DNA from: Lingula anatina
Lineage: Eukaryota; Brachiopoda; Lingulata; Lingulida; Lingulidae
NCBI RefSeq assembly: GCF_001039355.2
Contig: NW_019775413.1
Span: 481,237 to 545,236, forward strand
DNA: 64,000 nt
Reading direction: 5' to 3'
Shown here: in pieces, positions 10,901 to 23,450 of the stretch
Layout of the letters: each line of letters begins with the position of its first letter
Position numbering within the stretch: position 1 is the first letter of the stretch
Notes under the pieces: model-generated
What the model was told of the DNA's origin: nothing
What the model saw: the letters and a program-made list of their open reading frames with translations, nothing else
Database searches by the model: none
Made by a program: the position numbers and the translations under genes

Positions 10901-13900
10901 CCATCTAATTTGACCCTACAATTAATGTAACGTAAGAAATCTTCCGGCGGTCGCACATCAGATCTCTTTGAGATGTACACTGTCCGTCTGGAATATCAAA
11001 GTAAGATCTAGAATCAGTATGTTCTCTATGGCGGTCATAATAACATTAACTTTGACTTCTCCGCTGACACAGAAATTAAAGACAACAAAAGGGCAAAATG
11101 GTTTCTGGACTATTACACACCAAATAAGATGAAATGTATTTGAAAATTGGCAGGCTACTTTCATACCTTTTTATAATATTATTAGGGCCACGGTCTATAT
11201 ATTCTCAGTCTATATATTTGTATGTATGCGTGTGCACGTCTTCGTCGTTTACGGACAGGTGTTCTGCTAATTCTGACTACCTCTCTTCAAAAAGAATGAA
11301 ATTTCGCCATGAAAGCTCTCCAGCACATTACCTAGGAACACAAAAGAGTCGAAAGACAGCATTCTAACACCTAGGTGGCATTCTTCCACATTCGGGTCTT
11401 CTCTTCGTGTAAAATATTGTTAAGGATAGACTTTCAGTAAAAGCATTTCAAATTGTCTTTTCAGTGCTGTTGCGTGACATTCTGAAACCTGTCTCGTGAG
11501 CTTGTCGACTTAAACTTGTGTTTGGTATTCAAATAAGGATAATTGCAAACGTATCTTAGACACTGTTAGAATAACATGAAACCTTTTCCAGACTACATAA
11601 TAGGCCAAAAATCATTTTTGAACAAGCATAACACTGTCATCTGCAAAACAATATCCTGTGTTAAATCTACGCTTTTTCTAACGGTTATGGTTTCTTTTTT
11701 TTATGTCAATTTGAATACGTAACGACCCAAATGTACTGCCTACTGCCTACCTACAGGACCCACATGTACCTAAAGGTACATGTTAGCCTATATCTATCCG
11801 CTCCGACGTCCATCCATCGATTCATTTATTAATCCATTCACCCAACTATCTATCTATATATTTATGTATCTATTTTTATTCTACTGATTTCCACACCCTG
11901 CTCCTTCAAAGATATATATTTAGTTACAGCCGCAAGCAGATAAAATAAGTGGAAAGCTCCCAAGTTGTATTTGATAGTGCTTGATGCATTCACTTAAAAG
12001 TTAAGCCATGGCCTTTCAAACATGACCAATTTTCCAGAGCCAACTTAAAGATAGAGACATACATGTACAATATAATCCAAAATAAAAAATGAATTACTTT
12101 AAGCTTGCAGCGTAAGCCATTTTCAATTCAAAAAGAGAATGCTTAAAAAAGACGAGAGCAAAGTAAATTTCAGCGTAAACATAAGAAGACTATAGCAGTC
12201 GCTTTAAAGTGGTCGGTAATGAGAGCATCACACAGAGTTCCTTTCCTTCCCACACATTGCATTGAGCGCAAAAAAAAGTCGTTCATGCCTTATGAATGGC
12301 ACAAACCGGCATGGAACATGTGATTAAGACCCTAACCTCGATAAGTGGCCAATCATTATTTTCAAAAACAGGAACTTGCATAGTTTTTTTCCTAGAAAGG
12401 GCATTTCATCTAAGTTAGCCGTAAAATGGCTTTTATGAACCATGGTTTTAATCAAAGAAAAGGGGGATGCCCAAAAAGTCTCATTCTAACTGAGCATTAC
12501 TACTTATCACAAATGCTTATAACAGAAAACATGTAACTGGCATCTGTTAAGCCGAACAAAATTATACAAATATAATTTCTAGAATTAAAGATTGATTAAC
12601 ATGAAATAATGTTAAAATTTAGGATACCTTGCTGGATACAAGGTCAATAAAAACTATGGCTATGATATATAATTGTAAATTGGCAATAAATATGATAAAT
12701 TAAAGGTGCTCAGTGCACATATTTCAAATATGACAATATGTAATTTAATTCAAATCCTAATAGCACTCAATTATCGCAGCTAATCTCAGAGTTCATCTCA
12801 AAAGGACTTATTGTGAAACATGGCACAAGTAATATAATGCGACTTTCAGTACTAGTATTGTTTGCGGCTATACCAATGTCCTTTAGGAACTGCGCGGCAT
12901 AGGACCTGTTTTTGCTGTTTTTGCTAATATGTTAAATAATCTTTTATACGTCAAATGATCTATGGTTGATTCAAATCTACTACATCTTAATGTGAAACAC
13001 GTTTTCAACATAGATTGCTTTATTTCTAGTGACCTTGGTGTTAGATTTAACTTCCAGTAAGCAATGGACGAGATTTGACTCTAGCTTCCTGAGAGCTAGA
13101 CGCTTCAAAGAAAGAAAGAAATTTGCTGACTATAACTTACCAGAACGATATAACAGTCGGAAATGGGAGATTTGCAGGTTTTATTTTCAATCAATTACAG
13201 CGGGTTTAGTTACATGAATTTCTACTTCAAACTTTGATGAGGTCGTTTACCAATCAATAGAGCTCACTTCAAGGGACACCAACATCTTATGACGAACTGC
13301 AAATTTATAAGATTGAAAGATCAAACGGGTGGAACGGTAAATACGGAGGGTTTCTGCACTGAATTCATCTGATTGATGAGCTAACCAGTCTTTAAAAGGG
13401 TGGAAAAAATCATAATCCATGTATGCAAGGCTAAAATTAAGTGTTTTGCAGTTACTTGAGTAATGATCTTCCACTGGAATTTCGCCGCTTCCATCCCAAT
13501 GGCAACTACATTTAAATCAGGATGGTGTTACATTGCAGGCTAAACTCCTAACAAAAATGACCTACTTCAATTCAAGATGGTTTTTGTAGTATTTTACTAA
13601 ATCAAATTAACTTTCGGTCAGAAAGATAATATATTTCTAACTTCTTGTAAAACGGTCAAATAATCTGCTATTTATTCTCTAGAGTAATGGCCTTTCGACA
13701 TATTTACTAGCGTCAATTTATTTAGTGAACTGAATTGGCCACGGTTTAAAATGTAGGGAAAGGGTGGCAATTTATTCTCTTGAAAATAAGAAATTGTTAT
13801 CCTTAAATCATACCCAAAGACTAGTGAAAAATCAACTTTGGCATGTATCATTCATGTTTATGAACATTGAGGAAACAGGTCCAAGTTAAAAACAAACACT

Positions 13901-15234
13901 AATCCTTGGACGCCAGAGACAAATTGTTCAGCTAACGATTCCATGAAAACATGAAAAAAGAAAACAGTATTCGCAAGAAAAAGTGTGACTTGAAATGGCC
14001 ATATATTTCCAAGCGTTGATTTAGATGGCGGCGCCAAGACGACACAGGCACACTTTGAGTGAAATATCAATAATGTTTCGCATTGCAACTCGATTGAATG
14101 GCTCTAATTATACACAGACCCCCATAGTGGAGAGATTAATGACGAGTACACTACTTTGCCCAGCCAAAGGACCACTTAAACTGACTTATTCTTGTCTTTT
14201 ACTTATATATTGGCTGGGATACATGTAGCTAGCCTGCTGCTACTTACTTTCCGGACACATTGCATTGCTCTGTGTCGAGACAGTGAAAGTAGACATCTTA
14301 CCAGTTTTAGAAATAATAGGTGACTAAACATACACTATTACGTCAAATGGAATATACTATACATGTAACAGTATATATTTTGTGTGTGTTGCAAAATAGT
14401 GTGTATTAGGAGGAGTAAATCACGTGCATTCTGAGGATGGCACGGAATTCGGTTATACATTCTAGCCTTGTAATTTGCGATTTAATCTGAAATAATGACA
14501 CTCGCATATGGCATCCAAACCCAATATAGAGGTTCAATTGAGGTCACAGGCATGTCGTTAAAATATTTAGTGCACAGATTGCAAACTATGTTTGATTATT
14601 TTAGGGTCCCACATGAAGAGGTTTGCATCAGTTTCACCCTCCTGGAACCATGAATAATAAAAAATAATTCATTGTCTATCCTCAAAAAGGAACATACGTT
14701 ACTGTCACAAATGCAAAACGTCCAGCAAAGAAACGTTTTACTCACTTTAAAAAATCCAATCATCACAGGTTTTTTTTCTTTAATTTATTTCCTATTAGTA
14801 TAACGTTGTAAAAAATTATAATAATCCTCTGTATAGAACAGTTTATTGTTTTTGAGCGACTTTAATTTGCTTGTCACTGAATATTTAAAAAAACGGGGAA
14901 AACGCACCCTACCAACAGTTAAATAAGCATTAGATAAATTATTTTCCCTCCTGATCCAAATATTATATCAGGAATGTCAAACTATCAGGGAATCACAATA
15001 TACTTTGCGGTCAGCAACAGAAAACACTGTTTTCTATTGCACCAAATACTTGAAAAAAAATGAAACTTTTTGACAATTTTTCTGGGGAACCTGCGTTACC
15101 TTGTTTTAGCCATGACGCAAAGCCCCTTGAGTTACAGTTTTAATATTTATAAAAACAACTTTACGTCATGTATAATTTACCATGACTGAATCACTAAAAA
15201 ATATACCGGAACGCGGTATAAAAATTAAAATTAA
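7979..15234. other. Intergenic stretch, nothing recognised
   Basis: Starts with the region 5' of the ankyrin gene (promoter side, no clear TATA or known motif seen) and continues as AT-rich sequence. No frame in it resembles a protein I know, and I found no matching inverted repeats or RNA genes. Short frames of 60-100 codons are at the level expected by chance. Confidence 0.45.
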
Positions 15235-15441
15235 ATGACCTTGAACATACGTCACCATACGTTTCCGGAACATATGTTACCATTTAAGGCTCCAACAAAA
15301 ATACCAATGGAAGAAAGATATTGCCCACATTGCAAATTAGTTGCTGAGGATGAGAAACGCTATCTGGTTTACTGTGGCAAACTCGAAAATGAACGTAAGA
15401 GAATATTTGATTCTTTACCTGGATTGTCTATCAGACACTAA
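15235..15441 (+). pseudogene. Fragment of a LINE-type retrotransposon ORF 3' end
   Basis: A short frame carrying P-x-E-E-R-Y-C-P-H-C followed by EDEKRYLVYC and KLENERKRIF. This arrangement (basic/aromatic stretch, CxxC, about 16 residues with EDE-x-x-aromatic-L, then C, then a charged helix) is typical of the C-terminal end of reverse-transcriptase ORFs of invertebrate LINEs. The preceding R-H-H-x-F-P-E-H-M also resembles the usual R-x-S-x-H-x-L-x-I-E stretch. No reverse-transcriptase or endonuclease domain is intact upstream, so it is a decayed remnant. The match is from pattern recognition only. Confidence 0.6.
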
Positions 15442-18400
15442 TGAAATTTAAATGTCAAATGTCCTCAACCCACAATATGTTGCAAGCGTGCTGGCTGCTG
15501 CAAAGTTCATTTCTACAACTATGCCAAAGTAGAAAATGAGCCTAATAGAAGTCATTGTCGTAAAGCAGCCTTACAGGTGTATTAAAATACCACATGTGTA
15601 CTTTATTGTCGTAAGTAAGGTAACAGCTATATAAGGCATGCTGATTGGTATTAATTTGTCATTATTATACTTACTGTATTCATGTATGTATACGTATGTA
15701 CTACCCGTCGTAGATTACTGAGCCTGCAAATGTCAAGCCATGAACATTAACTTTAAAAAAAACAGTATTATTGTTATTATATAAAGAATCAAAATAAGTA
15801 ACAGCTAGGCAATATAAGCAAAAGTTAACTTCTTGCAATATTCACAATATAATAAAGGGAACGCCAACAGTATTTCCCTAATGGTTCAAATAGAAAGAAC
15901 GGTATCCGTATATGGAATTTAAGCGACAGAAATACCAAAACGCTTTCAGTAATCTGTAATTGCTTACACATTTTTCGTGTTATTGAAACCCATTAAAAAC
16001 AAGACATGTCTATCTTGACAGTGGTAGGAAGTACATACAAAGATTTGATGTGGTCAGAAATTAACCAGCAATATACGACCGACGTATTGGCTGGGATAAA
16101 GTAAGACATCAGGCTATGGTTAGGTTGTGGACTTATTTCCAACTGAGAGGAAACAGCGTCTTATATTACTGACATGCAATAAACCCGTGCTTTTTATGAG
16201 TTTAAAAGAAAAAGATTTAAAGAACTGGCAATTAATTATGGTACAAGAGTGGTTCTCAGGAACAGAAACACGGGGCTCTACACGTCTGAGAAAGAGATCA
16301 CCAACTCGATGTATAAGTGGGGTCTTCTGTGTCTGTACATAGCGTTCCAAAACAGAAACCCCGAACCCCTTTTTACATGGGGGAAAGGTTAAATATGTTT
16401 GTTCAATAATCTGGTGGGATAAAAAAAAAACACCCTTAGTGTTACCGAGACGCTTACAAGTGTACTGGGGCGTAATGACAGAGACTACTGTACATACCTG
16501 ATGTGACGAAGATCAAATGCGACGACGCAAAAATGCAACTCAGAATCTTCTATCACCACTCATCTCCTGAAGCCACAATGCCTCGGAAAGAAGCTTGTCA
16601 ATGGCAATAAGGCAGTGGACATTTAGACGTATTCAGCGCACGTTACAGATGCAAGAAACACATCCTGTACCTGCTGACTGAGCATTCAAGCAAAGGTTGC
16701 CGAATCCCCCAGAGCCCATGTACCAGGCACATACCGCTGTCCAACGTTAGTAGTTTGATGAATTGGAACCGACAGGATCTGAAAATAAAATGCGCTTACA
16801 ATTAATGTATAAAGCTCAAGAACGTGTAACTTACAACGTGTCTTAAGAAGAGAATAGGTTGTTCCCTGAGAACAGTAAGTTGAGCCAGCTCCACTACTCT
16901 TATCTCCTTCACTGGTTATAAACGTACATACTTGATGGCCGTGTTATATCTTTACTTCATGCATATGTCAGTCAACTATACTGTCGTTTACCATATTGTT
17001 GGCTTCATCAGCGAGAGCTCAGAGATATCCTATCCATCTAATCTTACTCATTTCACCGATCCTTTCACACTCTTTCCAGCAGACAGCGGTGATCCACCAG
17101 GTAATAACGTTTCTCTTGAGAGCGTTATATATCGTTCTTGTATGCTTGTGTGCTCTGTAACGCGAAGACCCTTTGAAGCTGTTCGCTTTTGAAGTGAAAA
17201 AGCTAATAATCGACTCGCGATTTTATACGTCGTGTCGGCTTACTAGAACAACTTTTAGTAGCGACAGAGACCTTGCGCTAACGACCATATTACAATTACT
17301 AGATGACTGCCGGGTATTCCCAGTATTTACAAATTAGGAATATTGTACGTCTGTTTTAAATTACTGCAATCAGCCTTTTAACAGAGAGTGTATATCCTGA
17401 TTATAAAGTGCTACTTATATTTTTTTTTTCATTTTCGACCATCTACCATATAATCAAAATTTTGAACTCTGACCCCTACTTTTCACAATTTCTTTTTCAA
17501 TATACATTTGAAATTCTAAATAAATATCATCTGCAGTCTAAGTTAGTACTTTGAGATGAAGCAAGACCATCGCGAATATCAGATGAAGCCTCTCAAGTAA
17601 GGTGATGATATGATGGAAATAAGTCAATATGATAGTCCCTTCCTCATCGCTTACCTTGAAGGGAGATGCCAGTAGTGACAGACATCTGCAATGACCGTGA
17701 CTACATCCACCGTTCTTCTCTTTACACTGAGCCAGCTAAACAAATACCCATCCTACAACAGAAAAAACAATTGATCACCACTACATTTGAAGCCACGATC
17801 AATGACGCTAACACGTCTGAGGCTGCTGATAGGACCATGGTTGCCGGAGTATTTCATGTTTGCCCATGGCTGTCTCCATATGCTGTGTTAGCCACTGAAA
17901 TTGTTTTATCTTGAGATGACCAATATACTAACAAGTTATTGCCAGTTCTTCCCAAATCCGTTCTGCGTGCACAAAGTACTGGTGATCAATTTGTTCTTTA
18001 TATTAAAAAACATTATATACTGAACTAGGCTTTAAAACGAGCTCTCCGAGAGAAGATTAGCCAAATGATATCACAACAAACAGGTTTTTGATACTTTTCA
18101 ATACACACGCGGCATCATTTCCTGATATGTTCCTAATAACTCAAAATTGTTTTTATCTGACATAATGTCCTTTTATCTTCTCTTCCGATGTGTTACAGAA
18201 AGCTCGTATTAATAACCGCCGTCTTTGAAAGTGGGCCTATCTCACCCAATATCGCAGGATGGCAAACGTCTGAAGATTCACACTGCTACACCCTTTGTTT
18301 TTTTATTACAAAGTGTTTAATTTATGTATGGGGACCTGCCCCTTTCTCCATTCAACACCAATCCCCGCGAGCATCTATCCAAAGAATTAGAAAAACATAA

Positions 18401-20405
18401 TTAACGGTGCATTATGGAAACATCATTTCGGATCAATCTAGCGAATTAAAACTTGATTTAGGGTTCCAAATCGCTTCCGAGGGCTTGGTGCTATTCATCA
18501 AGAGAGTATAAATCAATACGTGCTGTTTCCAACAGATTGGCGACACCCAGGAAAAGTGATGCAATCAAAGTTTGCACAAAGAACTTCGGTGTTTTCGCGG
18601 GAAATTTCCCACCACTATTCATAATTTAGACTTCTCTGATGTTCTGAGTCTATTGGGCAGATGATTTGATTTGTAAGGGGATAAGTAGTGACTAATGGTA
18701 TTTTACCGATTTTAGGCAAATCGTTCATTCGATAATTTTTTTTCTATCTACAGATTGGGTCATATTCCTTTGTTACTTTTAACACTTTCCAGTACAAATA
18801 ATCTGCAATGCAGATTTGAAAATGACCGATATGGTCAGTTTAATAAAACCAACGCAAAGTGCAGCGATTTATTCTAAACTAGTTACATTGCCATTTGAAA
18901 GACGCTCGAACATCAGGGAATATCTACAGTATATTCTAAATTAATGAAATATTGGGCGTTTGTCACTAAGCTTTTACCCGATCAGCATCAGTGGTGTTTA
19001 ATTCTGTATCAAGAGATATAAGACCACGATCGCCCAAAATATGATAAAGGTTCCCTCGGAAAGAATAAAATTTATTAATACTTGTTATGTGGATCACTTC
19101 TCTAAAGTCTACCAACCTGCACTTTATGCATGAGTAAGCGATTTCATAAATAATGAATTTAGCGCCTGTACATACTTCATTTCAGTTGCCCTGGTTGCTT
19201 TAAACCAACCTTATTTGTGCTCTTCGCTTGATATTGACCACTCTAATGTTAGTCTGCTTTTGTACCTAACTGTCTCATAATTCTATAAAAGAAATAATGG
19301 ATAGGCAATTGAGCAGTTTGTCTTATAATTTGCCCACGGGAGCTGCTCGTCCTGATAGAACAATTAAGCCGATGCCATTTGGGGGGCGGAACGCATAAGC
19401 GACGTGTCAGAAATCAATTTATTTTTGCACCACTGGAAACAAATAGAAAATAACTGAAGTAGATAATTCGTGGAAAGAAAAGAATGGATTCCAATAAAAT
19501 AACTCGGAAAAAAAACCTAGGATCACTTCATGACGCATTCATGGCGCAATGATACGTAAAACCTTTTAGCGTCTTTCTCTAGGTTAAGATACAATGTAGC
19601 TCCTGTAAATGAATCAGTTACACAACCCGTTGTGACACGGGGCAGTAAAACGGCCTTTTATATTGACAGCCTGCAGCCGAACCGCAACCACTTCAACAAG
19701 AACAATTAGGTGAAAGCCACTTTCCAATATGTTAGTGCACGCAGATGGTTTTCCTACTGGAGCTCAAACAAAGATTAAAGATTTCGCCTTAGGAGGAACG
19801 GGATAATATAGTTACTAAACGGAACTGACTTAACCGTGTTCAGCATAACGCCAATATCGAAAAGAGGATGATGTGTATTATCTGAAACCAAAAGACAACG
19901 GGGGGTACAGACTGTTGCCATTTTACCCCCCCCCCCCCAAAAAAAAAAAAAAAAAGCAGTTACGGGTCTCTGACATCAAATCTTGTTTTAGACCTCATGG
20001 ACAGGTTATAGAATTCACATTCAAACAAGTAGCTTCAAAATACCTTTACATGCGAAACCTTAAACCATTCCGTCATATCGTCTAATTAAAAACCTACTAA
20101 ACATAAAACTTTGCAAAGCTGAAGGGGCTAAGCGCAACATATTTACAAGAAATAACCAAGTAAATATGTTTTCAGAAAAAATAATACACATATGCGTATT
20201 AGTTGAATATGATGTAAGAATCAGCTCACGTTGGGTTAAGTGCTTATTGTTATAATTGCAATTGTTAATGCTGAACTCATATCTGTTAGTCAGTTAGATA
20301 TCTGAAAAAACTACAAACTACATCAAAATAAATCTTAGTTCCACAGTGGTCGCCATTTTGTTACTACCTGTCGTGTGTGTCATTGCAATGATATAAATCT
20401 CGGAT

Positions 20406-20406
<1 letters not shown>
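15442..20406. other. Intergenic stretch, nothing recognised
   Basis: AT-rich sequence without a supported gene. It holds a poly-C/poly-A run at 19926-19955 and several short chance frames, for example 17666-17914, none with a recognisable domain. No RNA gene seen. Confidence 0.45.
19926..19955. repeat. Poly-C then poly-A homopolymer tract
   Basis: About 13 C residues followed directly by about 17 A residues; a low-complexity tract likely to have length errors. Confidence 0.9.
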
Positions 20407-20441
<35 letters not shown>

Positions 20442-20804
20442 CCAATTAATTTCTCACGAAACCGCAACTTTATATAGGAAATTAATTTTTNNNNNNNNNN
20501 NNNNNNNNNNNNNNNNNNNNNNNNNNNNNNNNNNNNNNNNNNNNNNNNNNNNNNNNNNNNNNNNNNNNNNNNNNNNNNNNNNNNNNNNNNNNNNNNNNNN
20601 NNNNNNNNNNNNNNNNNNNNNNNNNNNNNNNNNNNNNNNNNNNNNNNNNNNNNNNNNNNNNNNNNNNNNNNNNNNNNNNNNNNNNNNNNNNNNNNNNNNN
20701 NTTTTTTTTTTAAAAAAATAAATTTGGGTTGTTTTTTTTTTTTTTTTTTTTTTTTTTGTATGCCAATTAATTGCTCACGAAACCGCAACTTTATATAGGA
20801 AATT
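20407..20804. repeat. Direct repeat flanking a 211-N gap
   Basis: A poly-T tract followed by a 43-base segment (GCCAATTAATTTCTCACGAA onward) occurs at 20441-20483. The same segment with one change occurs at 20762-20804, also after poly-T. The N gap (20491-20701) lies between. Either a tandem repeat that broke the assembly or an overlap placed on both sides of the gap. Confidence 0.85.
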
Positions 20805-21910
20805 GAATGTTGCTGGTTCACTTTCTGAACAAACGACTACACGCTTAATCCATGTCTACTGTAGATATAAGCATATACATGTAGACTATACCAATTTTAC
20901 CAATCACCATTTAGATTTTTCTATCAAGGAAGAAAAGATGATATATTGCCATCAAATGAGTTATACCGTACTTTCCTTTTTTGATTTTTTATTTCATTAA
21001 TTTCATTTTTGATAATACCATATCAAATTGGTGAGCTAATACTACGTAGTTGTTCGAGATTTAACTGTCTGGAGTAAAGCGTTGTCTCTTTTCCAATGCA
21101 CGGAGAAAATTAACACCAGTGCGTTTTAGAATTTCAGTAGGTATGCATAGGTTTAAGGCGACTGAAGGCTTTGTCTTTCGTGACGTTCGTGAACATTATA
21201 CCACTTGCTTTGTCTGAAAATCCAAATGTCATACTAATATTGGGATGGAAGCGCAAATCACAAACAATACATTTCAGTTAGACGGGCTGGATACTTGAAT
21301 AACAACATAGCATGTTCACGCACTAATTTTATTTATACTTTTGAAACCTCTAGATGTTATTAACGGAAATGACGTCCATACGCTCACGTAAAAGCTTTGC
21401 GTGACATGCAGAAAAAATCATCATAACTTATACAATTTTTAAAAGACGTCCTTTGATGAGATTTTAATCTACTCGATTTATGCTGAGGTCAAGCGCTTCT
21501 TAAGGCATTTTAACAATTAGGTTTGAAAGAGTTTATTCTGCTAATCCATCCGAATGTATGAAGCGGTACAACATACTTAACGATAGATTTCTGCCATAAT
21601 ACAAAATCTTTGTGTTATTATGAACAAACACAGCGAGTATCATGACACAGGCACGTGATATCATAGGTATTTTTATGATGAAAATTAATCAACCGGCTAA
21701 TTGATTATCAGTCTGAATCTGCATATGTTGACACTAAAGATAAAGATAAAATGTTTTAACAGGAGTATGCCATTGCAGTAGTTAACGTAAGGGGAAGTTT
21801 AATCGAATCTTCTTGGTCAAGCTGTAAAAATAGTTAAACATGTATATACAGAGTTGACATTTTGTTTGGAATTTTTTTAGTTTAAAGGGTATGTCTAGGT
21901 TGCTTTGACC
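20805..21910. other. Intergenic stretch, nothing recognised
   Basis: No supported gene or repeat family between the gap and the first Tc1-like remnant. Confidence 0.4.
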
Positions 21911-22499
21911 CAGGATGCCGCGAAACAGACTGAACAGATGGTCATTGCCAGGCAGATTATTGTGTCACGAGCAAAAAGCCTTACAGAGGTTTGCCCAGAT
22001 TGGTGTACATGTACCTACGTTGAGACAACGCCCAGGACACCCAAAACATACCACCAGGAGAGTGAACACACTGCTCTTACGCTTATGCTGCAAAAACCAA
22101 ACAAAAGCAAAACGTACCCTTCAGAATGAGGAGCGGTTTAAAATCGCATTTTTTTCAAGATCCTTTGTGAACACCAGGCTGGTTTTTTACAGATTACTAT
22201 AGCATATGACCTCTGAGCACCGTCATCTATTTCTGTAGCGAACTGGGAACCATCAGCGTTTGCGAGTACAACACTGGTACATGTACCATGTGGTTTTAAA
22301 TGATGATGATGATGTTGATGATGATGATGTCAGTCGATCTGGCCTCCGAGATGGTCGAATTGGAGTTAGTAGACTTCCTGAGGAGGCTTATGATGAAGCA
22401 TGTGTCGCTCCTGGAGTGACTGGGGTCGGTAGGAACACCTGTGTTTGGGGTGGAATTCTCGCTGGTGCCAAACCCCATGTGAAGTCAACGGTGAATAGC
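21911..22499 (+). pseudogene. Decayed Tc1/mariner transposase, plus strand
   Basis: Two parts of a Tc1-like transposase (cut-and-paste DNA transposase) lie in order on the plus strand. The 5' part (about 21915-22130) shows the DNA-binding region with its GRPK-type linker: LRQRPGHPKHTTRR, then LLLRLCCKNQTKAKRTLQ. The 3' part (about 22340-22500) shows the start of the catalytic domain: DGRIGVSRLPEEAYDEACV and CVWGGILAGAK, corresponding to the family's W-R-R-x-x-E-x-Y-x-x-x-C and VWGGIS motifs. The parts are in different frames and separated by a (GAT)n tract; the catalytic DDE residues cannot all be placed. It is dead. Confidence 0.75.
22300..22329. repeat. (GAT)n microsatellite
   Basis: A short GAT/GTT triplet run inside the decayed transposase. 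Confidence 0.85.
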
Positions 22500-22854
22500 T
22501 GAACCACGTCAAAGTTATTGGTTATTTTATGGCTTAAAATCAGATATTTATTTTTGTTATGCCCAATTGATGTTTTCAGTTAAAGATCGGCTGCCACAAT
22601 GACACTGAAGAGATTATGAAAGCTATTAAAACACAAATAAAAACCTTTGTTTTCGTTTATCACTCACAAATATAGGTATAACAAAGTATATATTATTAAA
22701 ATCCACATTAAATTTCAACTCTGTATTTTAAATGTACAGGGGTGACAAGAATATTGGCCATGATGCTTAAAGATTAAAGGCATCTGGATTTTTCCTTTTG
22801 TATTTTATCAAAATTTGATCATGTCATGTGAATACCTTTACTATGCATGTAAGT

Positions 22855-23450
22855 TTACAGACCCGTGCTTTCATAAATCATGTCATTATAGTATTGATAT
22901 TTTGGGTGACAGCCAAGTGACCTGAAAATGATCACCATCCTTCTTATGGCGTCCAGTCCATCCTTTTGTGCCTTGTTGATGAAGCTACGCTTGAACTGCC
23001 TTGACCCAGTGAAGTGTTGCATTATCATCCTGGGAAATAACTCCTGTCTCCAAAGATGTTTTCTATCGATATCAAAAGGTGTTGGTACAGAATTCAAATG
23101 TAGAGCTTGTAGTTGTAGGTTGTAGGTTTCCATTAACCTGCAGTGCCAGTTCATCAATACCGCAGTATTCGATCATGTTCGATGTAGCTCCAAACAATTA
23201 TTGAAGCGGACTGCCTTGAAGGGAAACACGCGTGTTCTCTTCACGGCTCAAATCTTCAAAATTTTGATAGCAAGTTGTCTCTTGTAGGCCTACTCGTCTT
23301 CTTCCGTTAGCCACTTTGTGGTAACATTTGGCCATCACCATTTTCCACCAGCTACCTGAGTGACGCTTACGCCCCTCTCTCTGAGATGAACAATCTTCTG
23401 GCGTTGCTCCCATATCTTCACCATAGTAGCACCCGTGGTAGCAACTTGAC
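22855..23450 (-). pseudogene. Decayed Tc1/mariner transposase, minus strand
   Basis: Read on the minus strand from high to low coordinate. First comes a helix-turn-helix start (QRQKIVHLRERGVSVTQVA, near 23410-23355). About 150 bp further the catalytic-core phrase SIIVWSYIEHDRIL, then IDELALQVNGNL, then a DNA-x-x-H segment (SQDDNATLHWVKAVQA) matching the second catalytic Asp region QxDNAxxH. The order is that of a Tc1-like transposase, but the pieces fall in different frames with stops between. The two longest open frames here are out-of-frame shadows of it. It belongs to a different subfamily from the plus-strand copy just before it. Confidence 0.75.
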
